A stretch of 64,000 nucleotides of DNA from Tethya wilhelma (Eukaryota; Porifera; Demospongiae; Tethyida; Tethyidae): the NCBI GenBank assembly GCA_964030475.1, contig CAXIPT010000002.1:14657095-14721094 (forward strand). Reading direction: 5' to 3'. Shown piece by piece: positions 49,998-61,700 of the stretch. The translations under genes and the position numbers were made by a program. Position 1 is the first letter of the stretch. The number at the start of each line of letters is the position of its first letter. The notes below the pieces were generated by a model that had not been told where the DNA came from, made no database searches, and saw nothing but the letters and a program-made list of their open reading frames with translations.

Positions 49998-52250
49998 GCA
50001 CACATACACACAAACACACAGACTGTATATATAGCACTATATTAAAATCGCACAACAGAAACAAAACTAATTACTAACTTGAGTTTTCTTCTTTCAATTT
50101 GCTATTCTCAAGGGTTACTTTCTCCAATTCCTTAAATGGATATAAACTTTGTTAAATATACCATAGACTGAGACAGAAATACTTACACTTGATAAATCTG
50201 AGTTAGCTCTTTTGTCCAGTTTCTTCATGCTTATACTGGTCCGCTTTAAAATCTTGTTCTCATGAGCAATCTAAGAGGGAGGAAAGTATTTAGATGACAC
50301 ACCAATAAATACAAAGAGTGGATACATGATATCGAAGTCTGTTCATATCCATATATGGTTAATGCACAAAGTGAAAGTATATCATTTATAAAAGTAATCA
50401 GTCACAAGGAAAATCCCAAATACTTACACACGTGAAAACACACACTTCAGAAGAAATCAATGACAATGTATCATTATGTACTAAGCACTCGCATGACATA
50501 TGCTTGAAATGGATTTTACACATCAGATTTACATGAAAACAACATGCATAAGATAAATAAACAGATGTAAAAGTCAATAGTGGACAAAGTTCAGTGTACG
50601 TTAGTGACTCAAAAAATGTCAAACTAACTGGTCCACACACATCATGCTCAACACAATCACAAGATGTAGTACATACAACTCCAGCTATTGTTTTGTTCAC
50701 AAGTGTGACAAAGTGTGTGAATCACACATAATTTTGAGGAATATTACAAGTTGACAGCCAAACTTTCTTAATTTTGCTTTTGAGATAAAATGGCTCAAGC
50801 CATATTATGAGTAAAATTTATTATTACACACATAATTATATTATACACACAGAACTGTGTACTAGAATTGTGTGTATATAATTATATATATGCATGTAAC
50901 CATGGATATCCATGATGTAACGATACTGAATTTATTTTTGTTGATTGTCAGCACTCCACAATACATACTCCAAAAAATTCAAGCTATGTGAAGTATTCTT
51001 ACCTGAGTAGCAAGAGTTTCAGCCCGCTCTCTGAGAGCACTTTCTTGTTCTAGTTGCTCAGAAATTTCTCCATATTGATCAAATGCTAAACGAGATGCTG
51101 TGTGAGTGTGAGTGTGAGTAAGAGGAATAATTGTAAAACACCACACACATACAATCATAGTACAACTTTTATGCATGCCAATTATGGAAACTATGCTGTA
51201 CATGTGCTTACTGCCACAATTGACTGTGTACGAATAATACTAACTAGTGGCAACCTACGTAAGGGTTTCACTTCCTCGACTAGCACAAGGAAGTGAGGAA
51301 AACTTAGCACTTTTATGTGGCTAGAGATACACCACTAACAACAGGATGGAAACTTCACAAAAATAGGCATTTCAGGTAGGGAACACACAGAAACCACTCT
51401 TACAAGTGAAACATAAACGTTTACTTATTCAAAACCATACCAGTGTACTAAAGTAGGCAAAACAAGCTACTCTTAAGTCAATGTTGGCATACATCATGAT
51501 ACATAAACCAATAATAATCATTATACTTTTAGGAAAACAAGTCAGTTACTTACCACTCTTTAGCTTGTCTAGCTCTTCCTCAGCTTCATGCAAATGCTTG
51601 ACAGTAGCAACATGAGCTTGTCTTTCTTTACAGTGCTACAGTAGTATGATTATATCATTGCTGTGAACATGAATACAATCTTGCAGTGTTGATAAAAGTA
51701 CACACATTTGTACACTGCAGTTTCAGTTGAAAAACACATTATAAACAATATACAACTCACGCAGACTATCATAATAGCTTGGTGACAGAATATTAACACA
51801 AATATTAAAACGTACATTTTCACACTCTAGTTCATAGTTTCTCTTTAATTCGTCAAACTCCGATAGAGCTATACAAATAAAAATCAATATAAATACAGGA
51901 AAAGCAAAACAGACCTGGACAAAATATATTAGCTGCCATCATTAAATTCAGTTACACTCAACATTCCAGGCCTAGTAGCTAGACTGAGTCACATTTTTTA
52001 GCTCATTACCCCTGATTTAGCTACAGACAAAAAGCTTTAATTCAATGTTTAAACATATTGCATACGTAGCATCACAGTTCAGGTAACCTTTTCTTGTTAG
52101 CTGTTTGAGATTCTCATAGTTTCTGTCAGCTGTCAGATATAATACTTTTAGCTGATCATAACTCTGCTGGTTCTTTTGGATAGAACTGCTGCTCGATGTG
52201 TGAGCTGGAGGTGGGGGGGCCTTTCTTCTCGAACCGGGTGATCGATTCAT
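49384..52250 (-). CDS. SHTN1: Shootin-1-like coiled-coil protein
   Basis: Nine minus-strand exons, phases consistent: 52250-52088, 51868-51816, 51635-51554, 51085-51003, 50270-50187, 50130-50079, 49891-49761, 49545-49464, 49412-49384. Exon 1 has a basic, proline-rich start (GSRRKAPPPPAH). The rest is almost all heptad coiled coil: FDELKRNYELECEN, LHEAEEELDKLK, LEQESALRERAETLATQ, HENKILKRTSISMKKL. The block from LEQES to KRTS parallels the vertebrate shootin segment with RESAEALAT…NKTLKRIS. Vertebrate shootin couples actin retrograde flow to adhesion in axon formation; a sponge role is unknown. The last exon (VDLQCKVEL-stop) is the least certain, and the vertebrate polyproline C-terminal region is absent. 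A generic coiled-coil protein is the alternative. Confidence 0.7.
49931..49995. repeat. (CT)n microsatellite
   Basis: Pure CT run in an intron of the shootin-like gene. Apparent Arg-Glu frames across it are repeat translations. Confidence 0.95.
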
Positions 52251-52500
52251 GTCTCGATACGATGCAAAACGTAGATACCTGACAGCAACTGGCTACATGT
52301 CACGGTAGCAAGCTAACTAGCATGGCTGGCTAATGAAAGGCGTGTCTATTACACTTCGACCACGTAAGGGGGGCCCCACCGATCAATCGATCGACCCCGT
52401 GCCTTGTTGCCCCTAAAGCGCGCGGGGCCCAAGTTGGCCCGGCCAGCAGCGCGCGCCGCAGCATAGTGCAGCACATGCACGAGCTGGGATGCGCATATAA
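52251..52500. promoter_or_regulatory. CpG-rich upstream region of the shootin-like gene
   Basis: GC- and CpG-rich block at about 52360-52480 (GCGCGCGGGGCCC, GCAGCGCGCGCCGCAGC) just upstream of the start codon at 52250, like the AGBL4/zinc-finger promoter. No divergent partner gene was found. Confidence 0.5.
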
Positions 52501-52670
52501 TAATATATATATCCTATTTAGCCTTGTATCCTAGGTTACAGCCAGGGAATAAAAGTGATATTTCCCTGTTTGTGGTTAGATATTTCCCTGCTCATGTACT
52601 TTTACAAGAAAAAAACATAATTTACTACTGGCATATTTGCATATGCAGTAGTATGGCGCATGCAACAAAC

Positions 52671-52671
<1 letters not shown>

Positions 52672-52712
<41 letters not shown>

Positions 52713-53495
52713 ATTGCTTTACAGTACTGTATACAAATAAAAGAGAGTGATAAAATGCCAATAAGTGATTATAATAGTTGATTGTAGTACTGAAGGCTGT
52801 CTCCATGGTTGGAGCAACCAGAATAAGGGTTGATGCAATACAACTTGATAAACTTAATACGAGTCTAAAGAGAAGAACAGTTGTAGCACGAACATTGAAG
52901 TTGGAAGGAACATATGTTATTTGAGTTAAAGTTTTGTTCAAATTTTGTCCACATGTGTTTGTAAAGCTTAAAACGAATTGTCTCAGGTGAAGCTGAAAGA
53001 TTTAGAATGTCAGATGGTATTTTATTCCAGAGTTTAACTACTCTGTTGAAGTAGAAGTGGCTCGTAGTTGATAATCTGACTTTGTTTGGCCTGAGCTTGT
53101 TGCAAGATGCAGCTCTAGTTGAGCTCTTAACAAAACTCACATACTTTAAAATGTTTGTATTCTCCACATCTTTAAAATACTTGACTAAGAACATAATGTC
53201 TTGCAGTTCAAGCCATGAAACAAGAGGAAGCAGATTGAGTGACAATAGTCTTGCTTTGTAGTCGGATGTGAAATCGTTTAGTATATACTTGGTGGCACGC
53301 CTTTGCACACGTTCGATGTTGGTAATGTCTTTGATGAGCATGGGCCTCCATATTGAACTACAATAGGCAAAGTGAGATCGAACTAATGTGACATACAGTA
53401 TTCTCTTTAGATGTACTGGTGAGGAGCTAGTTAATGTTCTGTGGATTAGGTGGAGTGCTTTGTAAGCTTTGGTACATAGTTTCTTGTGGTGATCC
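52672..53495 (-). mobile_element. 5'-truncated non-LTR retrotransposon (LINE), 3' end
   Basis: On the minus strand, 53494-52865 encodes the end of a LINE reverse-transcriptase ORF: DHHKKLCTKAYKALHLI, VRSHFAYCSSIW, NIERVQRRATKYIL, YFNRVVKLWNKIPSDI, FKLYKHMW. This is the terminal region common in CR1/Jockey-like elements. After the stop at 52865 an untranslated stretch runs to an (AAT)n tail (plus-strand TTA run 52673-52710), as in LINEs with simple-repeat tails. Frame intact but truncated. At the 5' end it meets a perfect hairpin (53481-53515). Confidence 0.8.
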
Positions 53496-53515
53496 GACCA
53501 GGATCACCACAAGAA
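53481..53515. repeat. Perfect 15-bp-arm hairpin at the LINE truncation point
   Basis: TTCTTGTGGTGATCC (53481-53495), a 5-base loop, then GGATCACCACAAGAA. It marks an inversion or fold-back junction at the LINE 5' end. Confidence 0.9.
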
Positions 53516-53516
53516 C

Positions 53517-53624
53517 TTACCTAGGTAACCATTTTTGGGTTGGTTTGCAGCTGTTTCTTTGTGTAGCAAATTACCTAGGTAACCATTTTTGGGTTGGTTT
53601 GCAGCTGTTTCTTTGTGTAGCAAA
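53517..53624. repeat. 54-bp tandem repeat, two copies
   Basis: 53517-53570 and 53571-53624 are the same unit, beginning TTACCTAGGTAACC and ending GTGTAGCAAA. Directly follows the hairpin. A second, shorter tandem (unit about 23 bp, TTTTCTGATACAAGATTGAA) lies near 53825-53880. Confidence 0.9.
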
Positions 53625-53629
53625 TTAAG

Positions 53630-54597
53630 AAAAGAAAAACATTACAGTGCTGCAGACTGTTTTACTCATGCAGTACTAAGCTTTGTTTCTTGATTCAAGC
53701 GCTAGTTTATTTGGCACCACCCAGGAAACTCCTCCCAACAACTAGTGCCTTGTGCAATAGCTGCGTTAGACGGTGATAGTAGAGAGAAGTTTTAGTGCTT
53801 TCTGGAAAAGTAAAAGCAAGTTTGTGTTTTCTGATACAAGATTGAAGTTTTCTGATACAAGATTGAAGTTTTTCTGAAACATTTTGCTTTTCCAATACAA
53901 AATTTGTGCTTTCTGGACAATTTTTAGCGAAAGTCAAGCCGTCATTTGTAATTCTATTGACCCTTACCTATTTTGAGACGACACTGCAGTCAGAAAAGAA
54001 ACCCGGTACAAGCTTGCAAGAGAAGACAAGGCAGGTTTTTTGTTTTAAATGAAAAAATAACCGTTGCTGGGTATTTTTGTTACTAGGCATATGAGCTCAA
54101 ACAACCAATCAGAACGGATATATAATACCTATACCATAGTAGAACGGGAATTATGGTGATAACCACACCCTCGCCCGAGGGCGCAGCCCGAGGGCGAGGG
54201 GTGGTTATCAACCATAATTCCCTACTACTATGGTATAACTATAACATAATACGCAGGGGCTAGCGTTATAGCCTACATTATCTATGCTATAGGGATCAAT
54301 GCCATCGATCCTCCGCCGATCGCAAATGCAAGTTCATTTTAGAATAAAAATATTGTATAATAATACAAGTAGACTAAATAGATAATAGGAAAGAGTGATT
54401 AGACAGAGTAGTGAATAAAATGATAATAAACAAGGGTATAAAATATGAAAAGTAAACCTGAATCCTGCAGTTTATGTCTACAAAGTGACACATAATAACT
54501 CAAGTGATAACCAGTGTTGTCTGTGTGCAGCTAAGTGATTCTAGCCATATAGGGTCATAGATAATAATCTATGATAGAGTTCTAAGCAAGTTTTTTT
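53630..54597. other. Intergenic stretch upstream of the nanos 3' end
   Basis: No gene recognised. Holds a short tandem repeat near 53850 and the hairpin MITE at 54132-54235. Confidence 0.5.
54132..54235. mobile_element. 104-bp hairpin MITE ending TACCATAGTAG
   Basis: Left TACCATAGTAGAACGGGAAT, right ATTCCCTACTACTATGGTA; the whole element folds on itself around a GC-rich centre (CCCGAGGGCGCAGCCCGAGGG-like). Confidence 0.85.
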
Positions 54598-54603
54598 TTT
54601 ATT
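54598..54603 (-). terminator. Likely polyadenylation signal of nanos
   Basis: AATAAA on the minus strand, about 115 bases past the nanos stop codon. Confidence 0.5.
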
Positions 54604-54717
54604 GAAGAGTTACAAAACATCCTAAAATGCTAAATGAATTTTGTGATTTCACTACTGCTTTTAATTATAAGTGCATCAGGGTTGCAGGGTGGGAAAATTC
54701 CATTTCATACTTTACCT

Positions 54718-55411
54718 CTACTTTTTGGTTCTTGTCACAGTTATGGTGGTTCTTTTCACACCACCATTCTTCACACTTTGAGAATTCTCTGGACAGTACT
54801 TAATGGTGTGAGCACTGTCACCATTGGCTCCACAAAGTGGACATGTGTACGCACGCAAAACTGGACAGGTGACCTTTCCATCAGAATCCTTCAAATAGTG
54901 GGAAGTATAGAAACTCTCACTTTCTCCATTGTTACGGCAAAACACACATACCTAGAAAACAAAATAATTGTCGTCAACATTGGGTAATAACTTTACTACA
55001 ATTATAATGTATACTTGCCTGTGGTTTTTTTATTGTGTTGTGATTGCGCTCCAATAACAACGAAGAGGGGAGGGGCATTGTCTCAGTTTTGGTATCATCA
55101 ACTGGTTCAGTAAATGCTTGCTTAAATGCGCTCACCCCTTGGCCGTAGGCGTTATAGTATATGTCAGCCACTTCAACAGAGTCAGCGCTGTTGGAAGAGG
55201 AGCACTCAGAACCAGTGCTTCCAAGACTTGCACGGCGTTCTAACACTTCTTCTACGTACTCAGTACCAACATCATCAGGTGTAGTTGGAGTAGAAAAGCT
55301 TTTCACAAGGTTGAACAGGCCTAAGTAATCCCTAAATAAATTGAATTCTTCCATTTCACCTGGGTCTTGTGCAGGGTGTCCTATTTGAACGATGTCTTTT
55401 GTTGCAGCCAT
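54718..55411 (-). CDS. nanos: Nanos, CCHC-type zinc-finger translational repressor
   Basis: Germline and stem-cell RNA-binding repressor that works with Pumilio (family knowledge). Two exons: 55411-55019 (131 codons) and 54951-54718, joined in phase 0; 208 residues. The C-terminal exon holds the whole nanos domain: [37 protein letters not shown], then [10 protein letters not shown], with both CCHC zinc clusters intact. The N-terminal exon is acidic and Ser-rich ([18 protein letters not shown]) and unlike others I know. The intron uses a GC donor (CACAG|GCAAGT) with a normal TAG acceptor. It lies downstream of ENO4 on the same strand, about 300 bp after that gene's stop. Confidence 0.96.
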
Positions 55412-55723
55412 GGTTTCACCAAAACGCTATAATACACAGCGTTGCTTCTAACTGGCCAGTTTCAACATGAACACACCTAGAAACACTGAACAACACAGCA
55501 GCTGCTTCACAAAATTTATATACAGAAAGACAAAAAGGGGTGGATCACAATGATTATCAGTACGTTTACGTACAGCTGCAAATCGATGAAAGTGGGCGGG
55601 TTACTATGGCTCCATGCGCACAATTAGGAATGCAAAACACTCGCGAATACTGAATGAGGTTATACACACACCAACGATAACATTATAATTATTATCATCA
55701 ATGCAGTGCAAAGATCTTAAGCT

Positions 55724-58700
55724 CTATGGTTGTCCTTCACTAGTAAAGCTAAATAAATTGGCTTTAGCCGGTTCATGCAGTTTCTTTGTGATGAGTTCTT
55801 CTCTGATGTGAAGCAACCGTGATAGCAATGCAGAACTAGTTTGACCACTTACAGCACCAAGACGAATGAACCGACAATGTAATGCAACCGCCTGGATAGC
55901 AACAGAATATAAATCAACAGAGTAGAAACTGAACACAACACATAAAAAACTGTTGTCTTGACAACAAAATTAGTAGTAAACGTACTAACTAACCAAGTCT
56001 GCAGCAATAGTATTCATGGACATGTTTTGTGGTACTCTCATCATGACATAGCCATTGTGTGTGTAGCCTACAGTAGAAAAAAAAGGATAAACATGCACCC
56101 ACCCTAACTAGACATTCCAAAACATTTAATCAGTTAGAAGATTGGATTCATTTATATTTGAATGGATCCATTGAGCATTATGAATAAGTCACCGTACCCC
56201 ATAAACACTAAATAATCAAACATACACGCAGTATGTGACACACCTACACATGATGAACACGTAGCAGATGCAACACATAAAATGACTACAAAGCATTCAT
56301 GATATAACTGCTTCTCACAACCACTATCACCCCATGCATGTCAGCTATCGAAACTAAACAAAAATCATTACCTTTAAACATTGATGCTTTATGCATCATT
56401 TTGGTTAGGGTTGGCTCAAATGGCAAGGCCGCACAAGAGAGTGAACTGAGAGATGTATCATCTAATTTGGTGGAAGCATCATCTCCATTCCCACTTTCAT
56501 GAGATGAAGAGCCCAGAAGAGATTTACTGTGACTCTCAAGTGATTTGACAGCCAAGCCCATGCTGAGTGCATCATCCGCTACAAGAAAACATTTACCACC
56601 TAATTTCTCTTGAAGTTTCCTCCAGCCTGCTAAATCCTATTCAAATGCAAACAACTATAACAAGTGTCATACCGTATACTGCTTAATTTTCGTGGTACTT
56701 AACTTTCGCGGTTTTCGGGGATCGAACGTAATCCGCGAAAATTGTTCAATGAAAAATTGCGTGCTCATATGCGTGTGCACATGAATGATATCAATCCACG
56801 AAACTTATTCAACGAAAATCTGCAATAGCGTAATCCGCGAAAATTAAGTAACCTCGAAAATTAAGCGGTATACGGTATTAATAAGAAAAGATGGCACACC
56901 TGGTGATGTAATGGATCTATGTAGCCAACAAGACCTGGGTAAGATTGAAGTAGGTCAGAGTACATGTTAATCACTTCATCACTACTCTTCCACTGCCCAG
57001 CAATAAGTTCATACTTTTGCTTGCTCTAAATGAGTAATCAATTGTGCCATAACAACATTGGGGAAAACACACACATTCAAGGATATTGTTTATAATGACC
57101 TGGTCATAAAGTCTTTCAGCTCCAACAACAATAAACACCCCAATGTTTTCATCTAGCTCAAGTTTAGCATTTTTAGCTGCCTCCCGGATTAAATCAAGTC
57201 CTTGTTCTGGCTTGTCAATTGAAGGACAAAATGCTCCATTTGGGAGTGTTCCTTGAGAAGAGAGCTAAGGAAATAAAGGTGGTACTTTATAAATACATGG
57301 TCATAATGATAAAGTGGGTGGCACAGAGAGAAGGAACTTAGCCAAAATTCATTAAGTAATTCAATCACTGTAAACATGAATAATTACTTGATACAAGTGC
57401 ATCCACACAGTTGTACATGTTCACAGTACATGTTCACAGCACATGCAAAGCAAACCACACAAACTTAATGTTGCTTACCCCATACTTAGCTATAACACCT
57501 TTCTTAAGTTCCAAGTGCACTGTACTAAGCATTTTTATTTGCTCAGGAAAAGGTGATCCGGGAAGTGTTGTGATGCAATATTCCAAAAACTTTAGCTTTC
57601 CAATACCAGCCTTCCCTCCAGCTAAAGCAGATACAACTGGAAAAGGCACAGTAAACTTAGAATTAGTTTGCCCATCAGCTAGTGAGGACAGGTGAAGGTA
57701 GAGTGGTGTGTTGAAAAGATGAGCAGTTGCAGTAGCACAGGAACATGAGCAAACTAGCATAGAGCTAGGGTGAAGCTTTGAACCTTGGGGTGTGTTGAAA
57801 GAGAGCATAATAATAACAAACATGAGGTATACAAGACACAATACAACTGTGCAAACAGTTTTCACTAAGCACTCAAGTATGACTTGATATCTGATAATTG
57901 ATTACCTTCAGGAGTAAGGACAGTCATCAAAGCTTCATCCACCTCCTTTTGACTTTTTGGGGAGAGGCCACACAATGAAGAGACTATGTGCTTTTTAATA
58001 CTTTTGAGGACATCAATATAGCTCTCACTACTGTCAAGAGTGTCTCCAGTGTTATTTGGAGGATTTTGTTCAAGATTAGTCTTTGATTCCTTATGGCTTC
58101 TTTTGTCCTTACTCTCATCAGTGCTTGATGACACACAATCAGATTCCCTCAACCACATATCCACTGGTACACAGCCACTATACACAACCTACAGTATAGC
58201 AAAGATAAATTTGTACAAGATATGTACATGCAGATAACTATGGTATTCTTGAATATTATTCCAAGACCTTCTCAGGGAAGGGGAGAAACCACACAACAGT
58301 GTGTTCTATTTTGTGCTGTATTACAAACGAGCACTTTCATTATTTTGATTATTCAGTCAGGGAAGCATAGAGTGGTCTAAATGAATTGAGGCTACATTTA
58401 CTGAAACATGCCTCACTAACTAAACTCTTCTCTATCTTGAGTGTGTTGTTGGATGAGCATCAGGAAATAGAATAGAGCATTTTGTCCGTCATGAACAAAG
58501 ATGACTTTGCCATAGAGATTAATGCACTACAGATAGGTAGGAGAATTGAGTGCTAAAGATGGAAAAACTTTTAAAAAGGATCATATTATTAAAAGGCTCA
58601 ACAGGATCTCAAGGAACACTAGGAGAAAATTCAAAACAACTGAAGCAGAAGTAGATATAAATTATCGGAGACCTTCAGGGCTTGCTGCATTGTGAGAACT

Positions 58701-61700
58701 TTCCCTATCGAGTGAAATTTGAAATTTTACAAAACTTTCATGAATTCACCTCAATTTATAGGTATGGTTAGTTAGTGGTTTAGATTTTGCATGAGAATTA
58801 AAAATGTCATGAATTTGTGCCAAATAGTAAAATCTGCAAAATGGTATCATACTGTTTGGCATTATCTCACGAAAATCTTTCATCATAAAAATTATTTTCA
58901 GTGCTAGACAGTCGTTATGTGTATGGATAGATGGAACATACACACATGTTAAGCTACAGTTAAAGGAACTGTGTCACTATATAAGCACTGTTTTGTTACC
59001 AAAAATAAAATGCGTGACGTTTTGTGACATTTTTTGTTGACAAATGCGCAATATACGTACATACACGGGGCTAATACCTGGGCGTGGTACCCAGATCGCG
59101 CAAGAAACAAAACAAAAAACGTCACAAACGGTCATAGAACATCATAAAATGTCACACATTTTATTTTTAGTAACAAAACACGGCTTTATATAGTGACACA
59201 GTTCCTTTAACATTTGTCAGCCAACTGAAGATCGAATCTAGAAAATGAGCTACCTACAAGAATTTATTGCAAGAATAAGTGCTAAAATGGATCTTAACAG
59301 GAATATTTTATTATATATATATATATGATATAATTATTGACTGGCATACAAGGAATTATGGTCTATTAACTACCAAGGCTGAGGGTAATAGCCCCGAGGC
59401 CATGGTAGTTTATAGAGCCATATGTATCCCAGTCAACAACTGTTATATTTACTGCTCAAGGCACTGTGGCTATTTGTACGTAGCCATAAATGTTGCATTT
59501 CATTGGGCAGTTCTAACCTGATTGGTCCACGTTTACTATATTACCTTTGCTTCTCCTGCATAGCAATCAATATATATACCGTATAGCCGGAAATATTGAC
59601 GGGGATTTTAATTTGACGGTTTGACGGTCAAAGTCGAAATCGTCAAATTTAAATCAGCCAATATTTTGGGCGCCGTATATGAATGTATTGTGCGCACACG
59701 CAAATCGTCAAATATATCCGGCTATACGGTATATATATTTCCAATTATAACCAAATCGCCATTCTAAAATTTTTCTTCTGCAGATTTATATTCAAGGACG
59801 ATAGCTACTCATACAGTGTATTCAGCACATGTGCAGTCAATATATACCCGGTCTGGTCAGGCTAACTGCATGAACAAGTCAGTCCACTTATCCTCTGTGA
59901 GGCCAATGAGCTACTCCCCTAGATTCAAGCAACATAATAACATACCTTATCGACACCATTGATGGTGCAGTGGAGATCAACATGAACACTTTTCCCACCA
60001 AAACTGTCCAAGCCTTCACGTGCTGTAAATCCTGAGATCACAGGTTCCAATGAAAGAGAGCTGAAGTACTCAGACTGTGAGGGGAGAGAGACAGTTTGGT
60101 GAGTAGAAGTTACAACTACATCTATGAACTAATGGAACCTTACATCTCTACAGATACCTGTATACCAGGCTTCAGTGAAACATTTACACCTACTGGAAAC
60201 AGTCATTATTATTTGGGTGATCAAATACATCAACAACATATATAGGAACATTCAACATGTGCTACATTACAAAAAACGTGATTCTGCTATGATGGGTAAA
60301 ATAATTTTTGACAATTAAGGTGTTATAACTAGAGGCTCTGGTTAAGCTATCACATGCTGCACTAAGAGATAATTGAGCCGGAGGCTGAGGTGGTAGATAC
60401 TTCGGTATCTGCTCAGGCAAAGTGCCTGTACAGTCAACCCACCCAGGCCCGTAACCCCGTCCACCAGGGATCTCCTTGAGAGAGAAAGATAAACGGTTGG
60501 TTCGGCTGAGGCCTATAGATACATATCTTCTGCTCCTACGACACGGGCACTCAGTGGCTTAGTGGTAAGAGCACCTAACTAGCGATCGGGAGGTCTTGGG
60601 TTCGATTCCCAGCTGAGTCCCAGATTTTTTCCGGGATATCTTTCTTTCTCTCTCAGCATTCAATTGACGTAAAATAATTTTTGCCACTCGTGTTAGTGTC
60701 AAAAAAGTTCAGCAGTGAAATGTTCCAACTAAACAATTAAAGTAACAAGCAGCCACTGGCAACGTGAAAGATGGCTCTCAGTTCTGCAATTGTAGAATTA
60801 TTCCACAATATAAAACTCACTAAATTCACCTGAATTTGGTCTTGAAAACAAGATTTTGCTGGTTTGAGTCAATTACTGTACAGCAGGAATGTTTTGCCGG
60901 GTTAGTGTTCATGGTTTTTGCGGATCACAATCCTGCAGAAGTTTTTATGTGCGAAATTCTCTGTATGTAAGTGTGGAGATTGGCAGCTCATCTGTGAAAG
61001 TTAAAACACAAAAATGGTTTATGACGAGAGACATCAACGAAAGTTATTCTCCACGAAACTTTCCCACTATACAGTAGCTTTCTGTCTCACTTTATGTGAG
61101 AAGGTCTAAGAGAAATGTACAGTAACATCAAATTACGCAGTCTAGATGATGGCCTGTGGATGTCAGGCCTCCTCAAAGGGTGATGACTGTATTGATTGGC
61201 CAAAGCTAGATTTAGTGGGGCCCGGGCTAAAAATGGTGACAATAAATAGAATTCAAGAACGGTCAGTGTTGGTTAAGTCAGTGAGGATGGGAGTCTAATG
61301 CTAAGAAGTTGCTCAAAATAGTTACCACTGACAGATGAAATTAAATTGCTCGAAAGTGTAATTTTTCACACCAAGGGTCAAGAGTCGGTTTTGTAACGTA
61401 AACGTTTCGCCTACAGTCATTTCGCCTACGTATCGATTTGCCTACACTACCGGAAGTGATGCAATTAAGTAATGTAGGTTATGCGCATGATTCTAAAAAT
61501 GCTTATCACAATAATGCTAAGTAGCTACGCCTTTTTCTTTTTTGTNATTTTGGGCGCCGTATATGAATGTATTGTGCGCACACGCAAATCGTCAAATATA
61601 TCCGGCTATACGGTATATATATTTCCAATTATAACCAAATCGCCATTCTAAAATTTTTCTTCTGCAGATTTATATTCAAGGACGATAGCTACTCATACAG

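Noticed and set aside
60545..60621. Functional tRNA-Ala(AGC) gene
   Set aside because: Acceptor stem does not pair fully and the flanks look like a SINE; called a tRNA-derived repeat.
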